64,000 bases of DNA from Liriodendron chinense (taxonomy: Eukaryota > Streptophyta > Magnoliopsida > Magnoliales > Magnoliaceae). The DNA lies in NCBI GenBank assembly GCA_003013855.2, contig ML058526.1:5332001-5396000 (forward strand), written 5' to 3'. The translations under genes were made by a program, and so were the position numbers. Below are positions 48,300-58,460 of the stretch, in pieces. How positions within the stretch are numbered: the stretch's first letter is position 1; each line of letters starts with the position of its first letter. Under the pieces are notes generated by a model. It did no database searches and was not told where the DNA came from. It saw only the letters and a program-made list of their open reading frames with translations.

Positions 48300-51200
48300 T
48301 ATCGGGTCGGATCATAATCGGATCGGAAACGGATTTCAAAATATTTAAATGGGTCGGGTTCGGATCATATACTTGTGATCTGAATCGGATTCGGGTCGGA
48401 TATATCTTTAATCGGGTCAAATACGAATCATCACTGATCCGGCCCGTATCCGACCCGTTGACAGCCCTAAACGAGAGAGTTATGACCATTTTCATGGGAC
48501 ACAATGGGTATTTGTGATTCACAATGAGTATCTGCGATTCACAGTAACTTAGACTCACTTTTGAGCTATCAAATGGTGCCCAAATGAGGCGATTCTGTTT
48601 GAAAGCTCATTCAATTACCTTTCGAACAAGTAGAAGATCACCAAAATCTAACATGTAACGAGGGAGTTGTGACCGTTTTTGTAGAACCTTTTTATATAAT
48701 GAGGGAGTTATGATAGGAATTAATGCAGAGTGTTTGTACTTTTGTGGGCCATCGAGTGGTTGCCTGGTAATTTGATTAGCTCACATCTGGGGTTCCAAGG
48801 GTGGCCGATTCAAATGAATGGATCTGATCTTACATGGGATGCTCTCTTTGTTCGGACCTACTCCCTCGATTGGGTTGAAACCGACTTTAGCTTGTGGGTC
48901 ACTCAACCACCATATTGTCTAAAAATGGATAGAGGGGCAAAATTGTGACGCCCCACCCAGGGACATGATATTGTCCGCTTTGGCCAAAGGCCTCACGGCT
49001 TTGCTCTCGGGGTTGCCCCCAAAACGCGTCATATCCATATGGTGGGGCGTCACAGATGGTATCAGAGCGGGGTCGCTCTGTCTCCCGTTGGGGGGGAGAG
49101 TCCTTGTGCAGCCTGACTGTGGTCCGAGCGAGGGTTGCATCCGGGTCCCCGTTGGGGATTGGTCGGGCTTCGAAAATATCGCTCCAGTTGGTAGGGCCTT
49201 GGACTCAATCCCACATCGGAAAGGGAGTGGCCTTCGGACTGGGCTATAAGTGGAGTTCCCACCATATGGATATGACGCGTTTTGGGGCAACCCCGAGAGC
49301 AAAGCCGTGAGGCCTTTGGCCAAAGCGGACAATATCGTGTCCCTGGGTGGGGTGTCACAAAAATGGTTTGAAAAATCTAGTGAATAGTGCTATAGGGTTA
49401 CAAATATATCTTTCGACTATAGTAAAACGCTTTGGTTAACCCGATTAAACATAAAGGCTATATTAGTCATTAACCTCGGTTCAAGAAAGCAGTAATTTAC
49501 CAAATAATTTGTTCAGTTTAAGTTGAAAAAAGAACGAACCGAACAACCAGTTTGAAAGGAGAACGAGTTAAATTGAACCAAATTTTTGCTATTCAGAACC
49601 TTTTCAAATCAAGCACAAATAGGACCATTGTTCGATTTAAATCGGTTCAAAATTTGTCGGATTCGAATTGGTTCAATTCGATTCGAAAGTATAATATAAA
49701 TATAATTTTTTTTAACTTTCACTTCACTCGTTTACTCGATTCGACCACATTGTGCTTTATGAATATTAAGTATACATATGATGTACATATGATTTGTGAT
49801 TTGGTTGGTTAAAAATCTTATGATTTGTAATTTGTAATTTGTGAACATGTACTAGACCAAAACTCTTTTCGTACAATAAAAAATAAATTGTTCAATCAAG
49901 AAAAAATGTTCAAACATGTTCGAACATGGGCTGGCCAGACTGAACCCAATTTGAACAGGGTCCCATTGTTCGACCACAATCTAGTCAGTAACCAAACTGA
50001 ATTGAGTTGGCCCATGTTCGACTGGATTCGATTGGATGTTCGGTTTTTGCGAGTGCCACCCCTGTCTAACCCCAGATGTTGTGGCCATTACTATGGGGGT
50101 CACTTTGACGTATGTATTCTATATCCACGCCGTTCATCCCTTTTGGAAGATCATTTTACGGCATAAATCCTAAAAACGAAGAAGATCTGAATCTCAAGTG
50201 GACCATACTAAATGAAACAGTGGAGATTGATCATTAATAACTTATAATGGACCACAAAATTTTTGGATCAAGATGATATTTATTTTTTCTCTTCATTCAG
50301 TTTATGTGACTTTGTCAATAAGTTGGATGGTAAATAAACATTACCGAAGCATTACAATGACCCTTAGAAAGTTTTTAATAGTGGACATTCAATCACCGTT
50401 GTTTCCTATAGTATGGTCCACCTAATATTTGGATATGCTTCATCTTTTTGGATTATCCCCTGAAATGTTGTGGAAAAATAGATGGACGGCATGGATATAG
50501 AATACATGCATTAATGTGGACCCCACGTTAGGGGCCTCACCGTACAAAATGGGCCTTACCCATCACATCTCGCCACATCACAACTAGTGCGAGCATAACT
50601 ACCCAATCCTCCTCCAAGCATGAAGCACGTGGGCATAAAAAGATGGGGCACGGATTAGGTACTGCCCCCACTAGGACTCACGATGAGATGGACAGTAATG
50701 CCACAATCATGGGAGAACTCAACAGCCCATATCTCAGTGACGGTGGGATGTGACACGTTTGACAGCTCCACATTGCCTGCATTAGACTTGAGATGGTAGT
50801 ACTTGAACCAAATCCAAAATGATAGTGCGGTTGAAAATAGTGACAAACGGTTCAAAATAAATTTACGGTGGCCAGACTGATCTTTCTGATTTTTTAGCCA
50901 ACAAACGCACCAAACATCATTCACCTGATGAACGGTCCTGATCTAGAGAGCGGATTAGGTGAGACCCCGGGCTCACTCGGTGCGGCCATTACCGTGGGGC
51001 CCACCTTGACATATGTATTATGTATCCACTCCGTCCATCCGTTTTGCCAGATTAACTTAGGGCATTATCCAAAAAATAAGCAGAAACAATCATCAGGTGG
51101 ACCATACCATAAGAAACAGTGGTGATTGACCATCCTACCACTAAAAACTTCTTAGGACTCACCTTCATATTTCCTTAGTGTTTATTTACCATCCAAAAAA

Positions 51201-54133
51201 CAAATATCAGGTTCAACCAAAACTTCTGTGGCCCATTAATGGTCAATCACCACTGTTTCCTATGTTATGGTCCACCTGATGAGTGGATCTGGTTCCTTTT
51301 TGTTATAATCCCCTAAAAGAATCTTTAAAAATGGATGGACGGCGTGGATACATAATACATACATCAAGGTGGGCCCCACGGTAACCCCACGGTAAGGGGT
51401 CTCACCTAATCCGCTCTCGCATCTGGCACGTGCCAAGAGAATACTAATATAAAGGCTGTTCTCTTGCCTGAAACCCCAACCTATTAAGTGAAAGAGCTCT
51501 GATACTCTGGCATGGTGTGATGATTGATGCGCGTGCACTAAAAAATTGCATACGCAGTATACAAAATAACTCTAGTTAGACGTTCCAAATCGTGGGCCCA
51601 ATCTAGATGGGCCACTAAATCAAAATTATACACTGAGTTTGATTAGCAAAGGGATATTGGTGAAATTTAACTGACGGTCGAATAGAAGAATCAACGGTCT
51701 GAAATTAAACAAACAAATGCCTATCAATAAGAGGTTAAAATCTCTTAATCAATCTGATCTTTTAGAAGATCGCCCATCTACAGTGGGCCCCTTGATTTGA
51801 AAAGTTTAATTTGAATTAACGTATGCTACGTTTCAATCTACAAGTAACCCTAATCCAACTTTTCCCTTACCTCATGCTCGAAAATCCCAAGGAACTTGGT
51901 GCAGATATTTTCATCCCTTATACGAACTTTCTCGTACACAAGAGGTAGACATTTCCACCCATCTTTACCACTTTCTGGCCCAAACATTGGGTGTGTACAT
52001 AGCAAGTCACACGTGTCAGGCAATATCTACACAAGATAACAACCACAGCAAATATCAAAGGAGGCCCATCAACCAAAACACGTGCAAGATCTGAGCAGTC
52101 CATCAGGTGGGCCTGCTCGGACGCTACACACGTATGCTACACCACAATACATTACACATTCAGCATCTCTGTGGGGCCCACCATGTTGTATATGTAAATC
52201 CAATCCGTCCACTAGGTGAGAACCCTTATTTGAACCGTACATGCGAAAAATTGGCCTGATAAAAACTCCAGTCAGGCACATCAATGGGAACAGTTAAAAT
52301 TGTTCCTACAAAATCTGAGTTCACTCAGTGTGACCTACCTGAGTTTTGGATCAGGCTTATTTTGTTCTTGTCGCTTATCTCTGGTGAGATACACCAGATT
52401 CACGGGTTTGATGAAAGATAACCACCATGTGACCTCACGAACAAACCTATGGTTGGCATCCTATCCCTATTGTTTCCTTTGGTGTGGGCCACTTCAGTTG
52501 TGGATCTAATTCACTTTTACTCCTACCCCCATAGAATCCAGAATAGAACCTGATGGACGGAGTTGATTTTACATATACAACTTGTGGACCCCAAAAAACT
52601 TGGGTGATTTACGGTAAAACAGGTGCGGTAGAGGATTCCGGCCCATTATCGTGCTGTAAACGCGTGGACGACTATCCGTGGGCCAAGCGCCAAAAAATCC
52701 GGGAATAAATAAATAGGTGCGATATTCTGGATGACAAATAAACATCACTGTGGGGCCATGTAAATTTTGAAATAGATCCATCCCGTACATCGTTTTTCTC
52801 ACTTCATTTTCACCGTAGGAACAAAAAATCAGAAAGATTTATAACTTAGATGGGCCACAACGCATGGAAAAATGTAAAATCATGTCTGAAAACCTCTAAA
52901 TTCATGTGGTGTGGCCCACATGGGTTTTTGGAATGGCCTGATTTTTATTTTTTTCCCTTTAAGCTAGCGAGTGCCTCTGGTGAATGGATTAGATGGGATA
53001 TATAAAACAAAGTGCGTCCCAAAAAATAGTGGGGAAGGTTTTATGGGTTGGTCGTCCCTTCCCTTCCGGTGTGGCCCACCTGAGTTTCCTCTCAGGCTGA
53101 TTTTTGACCCATCAACTTACATCAAAGGGTCCATCTGATCGGACGGTTTTGCCTGTGACGGCGGGCACAGAGATATTCTGTGTGGGCCCCACAGAGATGT
53201 CCGTGATAAAACCACTCCGGCCATCTATTTTGAAAGAAGCCAATAAGAGAGGAATCTAAATTCAGGCAGACCCAAAACTCAGGTGGGTCACACCAAATGA
53301 AACAGTCGGAATAGAAATGTCCACCGTTGAAACCCTCCTGCAGCTGAACACAATGTTTATATTCCATCCAAACCGTTCAATGGGTTATTTACCACTCAGA
53401 AAAACTGTAGAAAAGAATATCATCCTGCCCCACATGACTTTTGAATCTGCCTGATTTTTAGATGTCCCACTGTGGACTTTCAAAACAGATGGACGGTGTG
53501 GATTTTTCATGGACACCTCTGTAGGCCCCACATCCTGTGCCCGGGGTCACAGGCAATTCCTTCCCACTTTTTCCAAGTTGGGTCAGTTAAGACCATCATT
53601 ATAGTGTAATTACCAGCATAACAAATAAAAGGATGTATCTATCAATCAACTGGGTGTATATATCAATTCCCAAACTAGAGTCGTAAAGGTAACGTACATG
53701 CAAGAGCAGATCTTTTGGGTACTCCTTCACGGATAGAACGTCCACAAATAGAGCACGCTTCTGAAAACTGTTGAAGGGTATTGACCGTCCAATCTCGGAG
53801 AGCGATAAGATGGACGTGCAGATGAGTATAACATCATGGCCCACTTCGCAGAACTCACCTACGTCCCTACAGAGCATGATATCTATATTCCATATAAATC
53901 CATAATAAAATTAAAGAAATCTATTACAAAAATACATTAGTCTGTCTGTGTTCATGCAAAGAGATGTACCTGAAAAATGTTACACCAATTTCAGAAGAGA
54001 GCTGTGAATAATCAGATCGAGATGTGGCTGCTATGGAATGACCTTGTTTAAGCATAGTTTTGGTGAGGAATTGTGCGAAAGGGCCAAACCCTATGATTCC
54101 AATCTTCATAGGCAAAGAAGGAGATGAAGACAT
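43359..54133 (-). CDS. Arogenate (or prephenate) dehydrogenase, TyrA family, seven exons, complete
   Basis: Minus-strand exons, 5' to 3': 54133-53970, 53866-53698, 52026-51871, 45554-45472, 44518-44449, 43783-43709, 43427-43359. They total 786 bp for 261 residues; every junction is GT-AG and in frame. The enzyme oxidatively decarboxylates arogenate to tyrosine, or prephenate to 4-hydroxyphenylpyruvate, with NADP+. Seen: a Rossmann start GIIGFGPFAQF (residues 12-22; third Gly is Ala), SRSDYS (39-44), LICTSILS, ALFVDVLSVKEYP, the catalytic motif CTHPMFGPESGKDGW (121-135; His123, Asp133), GCRMVEMSC and SQFLTHTIGR. The end is LDNLELAFQRLKQKLLERTDRI. Plastid plant TyrA2 is about 358 residues with a transit peptide. 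Here only eight residues precede the domain, so a cytosolic form is likely unless an upstream exon was missed. Legume cytosolic PDH is similarly short. Confidence 0.9.
44519..45471 (-). other. Dehydrogenase intron 4
   Basis: 953 bp with MITE-derived phrases ('gtggggcccacgattctgtg'). No complete element was fixed. Confidence 0.8.
45830..46215. mobile_element. Palindromic MITE, left end worn
   Basis: It has the family order 'gtggaccacgccacaggaag', 'cagaaggtttcgatcaatct', 'ggttggatggcaaataaaca', 'ggaccgcgtggataaga'. Its right flank 'ggtagtacccaatctgcgcc' matches the outer end of 38988-42000. Confidence 0.65.
46246..46674. mobile_element. Palindromic MITE of the 'gtggggcccacc' family
   Basis: The left end 'ttgtgggccccaccatgatt' inverts to the right end 'tatggtgggccccacata'. 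Interior motifs match 14411-14839. Confidence 0.75.
47140..48715. repeat. Minisatellite of about 160-180-bp units, around eight copies
   Basis: 'aagtacaagatcac' (with variants) marks unit starts near 47151, 47331, 47494, 47662, 47835, 47994 and 48631. Each unit continues with 'catgtaacgagagagttatg', 'gagctatcaaatggtgtcca' and 'tttgaaagctcattcaatta'. A hAT MITE (48029-48469) splits one unit. No coding sense was seen. Confidence 0.9.
48029..48469. mobile_element. hAT-type MITE, 441 bp, inside the minisatellite
   Basis: The start TAGAGCTGTCAAC and the end GTTGACAGCCCTA pair, with AACGAGAG at 48021-48028 and 48470-48477 as the 8-bp duplication. The interior matches the 442-bp element at 16645-17086 in order and includes a (TC)n tract at 48254-48296. 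Confidence 0.9.
48944..49359 (+). mobile_element. TRIM-like element with inverted terminal repeats
   Basis: AAAAT duplications (48939-48943 and 49360-49364) flank a 416-bp element. The left repeat (48944-49054) begins TGTGACGCCCCACC and ends GGTGGGGCGTCACA. It is followed by GA and a primer-binding site TGGTATCAGAGC (49057-49068), as in LTR elements. The right repeat (49258-49359) matches the left one only as its reverse complement and lacks about 9 bp at its inner end. The middle has no ORF of note but holds 'cccacatcggaaagggagtgg' and 'gggctataagtgg', phrases I associate with plant TRIM elements. Confidence 0.8.
49057..49068 (+). other. tRNA-iMet-type primer-binding site
   Basis: TGGTATCAGAGC is complementary to the 3' end of plant initiator tRNA-Met and lies 2 bp after the left terminal repeat. 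Confidence 0.8.
50078..50545. mobile_element. Palindromic MITE, 'ccattac-gtgggg' family
   Basis: The left 'gtatgtattctatatccacg' and right 'cggcatggatatagaataca' segments invert. Interior family motifs are present. Ends are approximate. Confidence 0.65.
50946..51417. mobile_element. Palindromic MITE with AGAGCGGATTAGGTGAGACC ends
   Basis: The left end AGAGCGGATTAGGTGAGACC inverts to 'ggtctcacctaatccgctct' at the right. Inner blocks 'cgtggggcccaccttgacat' and 'catcaaggtgggccccacgg' also pair. A short repeat, 'ggtaaccccacggtaagggg', lies near the right end. Confidence 0.8.
52027..53697 (-). other. Dehydrogenase intron 2
   Basis: 1671 bp. It contains the MITE at 53152-53555 and degraded MITE sequence at about 52160-52780. 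Confidence 0.85.
53152..53555. mobile_element. Palindromic MITE with CTGTGAC ends
   Basis: 'cctgtgacggcgggcacaga' at the left pairs with 'tgtgcccggggtcacagg' at the right. 'gggccccacagagatgtccg' pairs with 'ggacacctctgtaggcccca'. A relative is at 55100-55600. Confidence 0.75.
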
Positions 54134-54218
54134 GGTTTGAAAGGGGGATGTGTGAGAGGAGAAGGGGGAGGAAAGATTCTAATTTGGGCTTGCTTTGTAA
54201 GGACGCTGATTGGGTAGT

Positions 54219-54681
54219 GAGGAGCTCATCATACTGTAGTGTGGTGTGGATTTTGTTGTAGGGTCCACCTTGATGTATTTGTTTCTATCCTTTCTGTCTA
54301 TCTGTTTTTAAAGCTTATTTTAAGGTATGAGATCAAAATTGAAGCATATCCAAAGGTTAAGTGGACCACACCATTAGGGCTAACAGTGATGTTTATTTGT
54401 CATCCAACATGTTCATAAGCTCACACATAAATGGATGAAGGAAAACCATAGATATTAGCTTGATCCAGAACTTTTGTGGCCCACAAGAAGTTTTCAATGG
54501 TAAGGGATCAATTCCAACTGTTTCTTGTGGTGTGGTCCACTTGAGCTTTGGATATGCTTTAATTTTGGGCTGATGCCAGAAAATGAGCTGGAAAAACATA
54601 TGGACGGCGTGGATAAACACATACATCACGGTGGGCCCTAGAGAGAATCCACACCACGCTATAACGTACGGTGAGCTCCTC
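54219..54681. mobile_element. Palindromic MITE directly upstream of the dehydrogenase start
   Basis: The left end GAGGAGCTCA (54219) pairs with 'tgagctcctc' (54672-54681). 'gtgtggtgtggatt' pairs with 'aatccacaccacgct'. Its near end is only 86 bp from the dehydrogenase ATG, so it lies in the promoter or leader. Confidence 0.8.
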
Positions 54682-55099
54682 GTAAACTAAGTCAAGGGTT
54701 AATATTACATACAATTGGGTTTATGTTAACTTCAATATACATCTTTTCTTTTGACTTCCAAAATGTCATATTTTAGAGTATCTGATCCGTAAGAAGTGGG
54801 ACACACCATGATGATTACATGGTATGAAAATCAGGCCAATCCAGTCCTTGTTGGCTACACCAGTAGAATGGGTGTTGGATGATGATTTTGACGTTGTGTC
54901 CGGTTCGATGAGTGGATCGTCCATATTTTTCCACCATCCAATAAAAATGTTGTGGCCCACCTTTTTCATGAATCGGATATCCTATATGCATGACACGTTG
55001 GCAGGAAAGAATGTGGCTGCGGTTCTGATGGGCGCGTGTAGTTAAGAGGAGGTTTGCTTGAATAAATCCCCTATCATACATGGAGACCTTATCCTTTGC

Positions 55100-55600
55100 G
55101 AAGCGGATTCCCTGTGACCCCGGGAACAGAGATATACCTGTGCTCAGGGCTGTGTGGGGTCCACAAAGATTCATATGATAAATCTACTCCGTCCATCTGT
55201 TTTGAAAGAACTCAATAGGACAGGAATATAAAAATGAGGCAGATATAAAACTCATGTGGGCCACACCAATGAAACAGAGGGAACGAAAACGTCCACATAT
55301 TGAAACTTCAACATGGAGCCGATCATGACCTTTCATAGGGTTATTACTACTCAGATACACTGTAGACACAAATATCATCCTGATACAAAACTTCTGTCAC
55401 CCCAGGCGTTCAATCCTCACTGTTTTGTGTGGTATGGACAGCATGAGGTTTAGATCTGCCTGATTTTTAGAATTCTGTCTCATCTTGGTCTTGCAAAACA
55501 GATGGACGGAGTGGATTTGTCACGGACATCTCAGTGGACCCCACACAGCCCCGGGCACAGCAATATTTGTGTGCCGGGGTCACAGACAATCCGCTTCCAT
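55100..55600. mobile_element. Palindromic MITE, relative of 53152-53555
   Basis: 'ccctgtgaccccgggaacag' at the left pairs with 'gtgccggggtcacaga' at the right. 'gggctgtgtggggtccacaa' pairs with 'gtggaccccacacagcccc'. Confidence 0.75.
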
Positions 55601-56092
55601 CCTGGAGCTTGATCATCTTACCGTGATCCAAACCGTTAATATGGTGAGCCTTAACCTGGAAGGGGAAATTAAAAAAAAAAAAAAAAAAAACTCTAAAAAA
55701 TAAAATATTTCAATCCTTTGATCATTTAGCCCTTTTCCTTTGCATATGGACGGTCTCCTTAACTTTTGAATAATCAAAGGGATAAAATATTTAAGTGTGT
55801 TTTGGGATTCCCCATCCATACAAGACCAATCACTTAAACGGCTTTGGTCATTGAAAAGGACCCTTACCCAACGGCTAAAGTTCCTAATCCGGATGGTGGA
55901 TGGGCTGGGCTTGGGCCCTAAAATAGCCATCCAATGGCCCTAAACAGACCAATACAAGGTGATGATATGGATCGACGGGCTAACCTAACCCACTAACAGT
56001 CTAACCCAGGCCCGGACTACTGCGGTCAGGACAAGGTAGACAGGTCAGTTAGCCCACGTTTGTAGATAAAGTGGGCCGGGCAAGGGTGTCCC
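55601..56092. other. Gene-free sequence
   Basis: Includes a poly-A/T run (55670-55690). No exon is supported. Confidence 0.4.
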
Positions 56093-56593
56093 GGACGCCG
56101 TTTGGCTGGTGACCCAAGCTCTGTGGGCCCCACCATGATGTACGTGTTTTATCCACGCCATCCATCCATTTTGCGAGCTCATTTTACGTTATGATCTTAA
56201 AAATGAGTCATATCCAAAGATGAGGTGGACCACACCACATGAAAAAGCAGGGAGAATAATGTCCACCGTTGAAACTTTCTTAGGGCCCACAGTGATGTTT
56301 ATTCGTCATCCAGCCTGTTGGTAAGGTCACGCAGACTTGGATGAAGCGAAAATACATTAATTAGCGCTTGATCCATTACTTTCGTGCCCCCAAGAGGTTT
56401 TCAACGGTAAGTATTCAATCTTTTGGTGTGGTCCACCTGATCTTTGGATATGCCTCATTTTTAGGTTTATTCAGTAAAATTAGCTCGCAAAATGGATGGA
56501 TGGTGTGGATAATGCACATACATCATGGTGGAGCCCACAGAGCTTTTAAACCAGCTAGCTGGCTGATGTTCGGGTCACCAGCCAAACCGCGTC
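56093..56593. mobile_element. Palindromic MITE with GACGCCGTTTGGCTGG ends
   Basis: The left 'gacgccgtttggctggtgac' pairs with the right 'ggtcaccagccaaaccgcgtc' (one mismatch). 'ctctgtgggccccaccatga' pairs with 'catggtggagcccacagag'. Confidence 0.85.
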
Positions 56594-57729
56594 ATAACAT
56601 CCGTACCATCCAGAGGGTAGGTCCCACCATGAAGATCTCCTGGGACACAGAAACTCTAATCAGGTGTTCACCACCGTTGAAATCAATGTACAACCGATGG
56701 TCCAACTCAGCCATGGTTGTGGCCCATCCAAAGAGTTGATCAACCTGGTTTCAGAGATGGGTACATCTTCATGGTGGGTCTAACGTTTGAATGGTATGGA
56801 TTTTCTACACATGTGGCATGTTAGCAGCAAAGATAGGATGTCATCACGCAAGGCACGTGTCGGTTATATGTTATCTGATTATTGTGGGACTGGATTCCTG
56901 TGATAGTCCACCACCTTTTGAAGATGGTGGTGATTCTTCCTCCTCACATGTGTCTCTTATTTAGGGCTATCCAGACCATCCAAACCGTTGGCTACATTTT
57001 GGATGGAGCATACGTTTAAAATCATACTACCCAAGCAATTCCAACCATCAATTGGGTGATTAAAAGTAGCGAGTGGTCTGAATTCTGATGGAAAAATCCG
57101 GTGGTTGCTATCATCTTCTTGGGAGCCACAGAAGTTTTGGATCAAGCTGATATTTGTGTTTTCCCTTCATCCATGTCTATGTTACGTTATTAAGAGGTTG
57201 GATGACAAATAAACATCACTATGGGCCATAGGAAGGTTTTTATGATGAATGTGTGGTCCACTTGAGCTTAATTTGGATATGCTTCAATTTTGGGTTCATG
57301 CCCTGACATGAGCTAGTAATGTTGGTGGCCGTCCATTATCATTATTAAATACCTTGATGACAGCCTAAAATTTAGACTGATCTAACTATTATGTTGGCCA
57401 CCACTTGAATTTGGATGTTTTGGGTATTTGTATGTTGTTTCATATGCATGCCTCCGTGTACATTTCCATCACGGTTTTTGAGTAGTTGGTGGGCTGCTAT
57501 TTTGAACGTCCCATTTCTGCCTTCCACAGATGATGTGGTGGGACATTGGGCATTCAATCTTTTATGTAGTACTGTGAATACATGAGCCAAGCTGGCCCGG
57601 TTAGCTCGCTTGACTTGGCTCAAACTAACTTAATCATGCTTGGGTCAAAGATTGGGTTTAAACCAATCCAAGCCATTTTTTCTAGGCTTGAAAGGATTTT
57701 CAAGCCAAGCTTGATTCGGCTCGACTTAG
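56594..57729. other. Gene-free sequence with MITE remnants
   Basis: 57120-57310 is half of a palindromic MITE ('ggttggatgacaaataaaca'). 57585-57730 is 'caagccaagcttg'-rich, like an eroded hAT MITE. No exon is supported. Confidence 0.45.

Positions 57730-57730
<1 letters not shown>

Positions 57731-57764
<34 letters not shown>
57731..57764. repeat. (GT)n microsatellite
   Basis: About 17 GT units. Confidence 0.95.
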
Positions 57765-57765
<1 letters not shown>

Positions 57766-57910
57766 AAATGGTACTATGCACTTGACCTCATGAGTTTTAG
57801 GCTCATTGCCTACAACCGAATTGTGCATTTGACTGATGCTATGAATTCCCATCACACGTCACAATGGGCCCACATAGCTCCGACCTCATGGGAACGCATA
57901 ATACCATTTC

Positions 57911-57912
<2 letters not shown>
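57765..57912. mobile_element. Small MITE with GGAAATGGTACTATGC ends
   Basis: GGAAATGGTACTATGC at the left pairs with 'gcataataccatttcc' at the right. It lies between a GT and an AT microsatellite. A second copy of the same end begins right after the AT tract (57969), facing away. Confidence 0.65.

Positions 57913-57968
<56 letters not shown>
57913..57968. repeat. (AT)n microsatellite
   Basis: About 28 AT units, flanked on both sides by copies of the same MITE end in inverted orientation. Confidence 0.95.
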
Positions 57969-57970
<2 letters not shown>

Positions 57971-58082
57971 GAAATGGTACTATGAGGTCGAGCGCATGGG
58001 AGCTCCCATGAGGTCGAGACGTGGCCCTCTATGCATCGTCGGATCGTCTGAAAAAATGAACGATTGGAAGTAATATTAGTAT

Positions 58083-58106
58083 TGGGTCGTGTACGTACAC
58101 GACCCA
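58083..58106. repeat. Perfect 24-bp palindrome
   Basis: The arm TGGGTCGTGTAC is followed directly by its reverse complement with no loop. Confidence 0.9.
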
Positions 58107-58460
58107 TATAAAATTTGAAAAAAAAAAAAAACAAAAACAAAAACCAAACCCAACCCTGCCCGTCCGTCTCCCCTGTTGCTCTCTCTCTCTCTCTCATCCC
58201 CTCTCTTTCTCACCTCCATTCGGTACCAAGAAATCCCCATTTTCAGTCGGAATTTTCAATCTCCCCCTACTGCGACGTTGCAAACAGGCAGAATTTTGTG
58301 TGAAAATCAGAGGTATGATGCAGAGATTAGGGTTTTATTCATCTCCTCTCTCTCGCGTGCAATTTTCTAATCTTTTTCACACCATCAGATTCCAATCCTG
58401 AAACAAGGAAAAGAAAGGAGAGACAAACAGGTACCAACATTTTCCCAATATTTTCCCAAT

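Larger units (their letters stand above)
45555..51870 (-). other. Dehydrogenase intron 3 (6.3 kb), filled with repeats
   Basis: Between exons 3 and 4 lie two palindromic MITEs (45830-46674), a minisatellite (47140-48715) with a nested hAT MITE, a TRIM-like element (48944-49359) and two more MITEs (50078-50545, 50946-51417). Sequence at 49500-50060 resembles an eroded hAT MITE (ends 'gtgccacccctg'). Confidence 0.85.

Noticed and set aside
48235..48558. Open frames with Ser-Leu or Arg-Glu runs
   Set aside because: They are translations of the TC tract inside the hAT MITE.
48965..49332. Overlapping open frames on both strands of the TRIM-like element
   Set aside because: They arise because the inverted terminal repeats are GC-rich and stop-poor; no retroelement protein motif is present.
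51918..52103. Minus-strand open frame of 61 codons
   Set aside because: It is a different frame over dehydrogenase exon 3; the true frame reads CTHPMFGPESGKDGW.
57864..58197. Open frames with long Tyr-Ile runs on both strands
   Set aside because: They are translations of the AT microsatellite.
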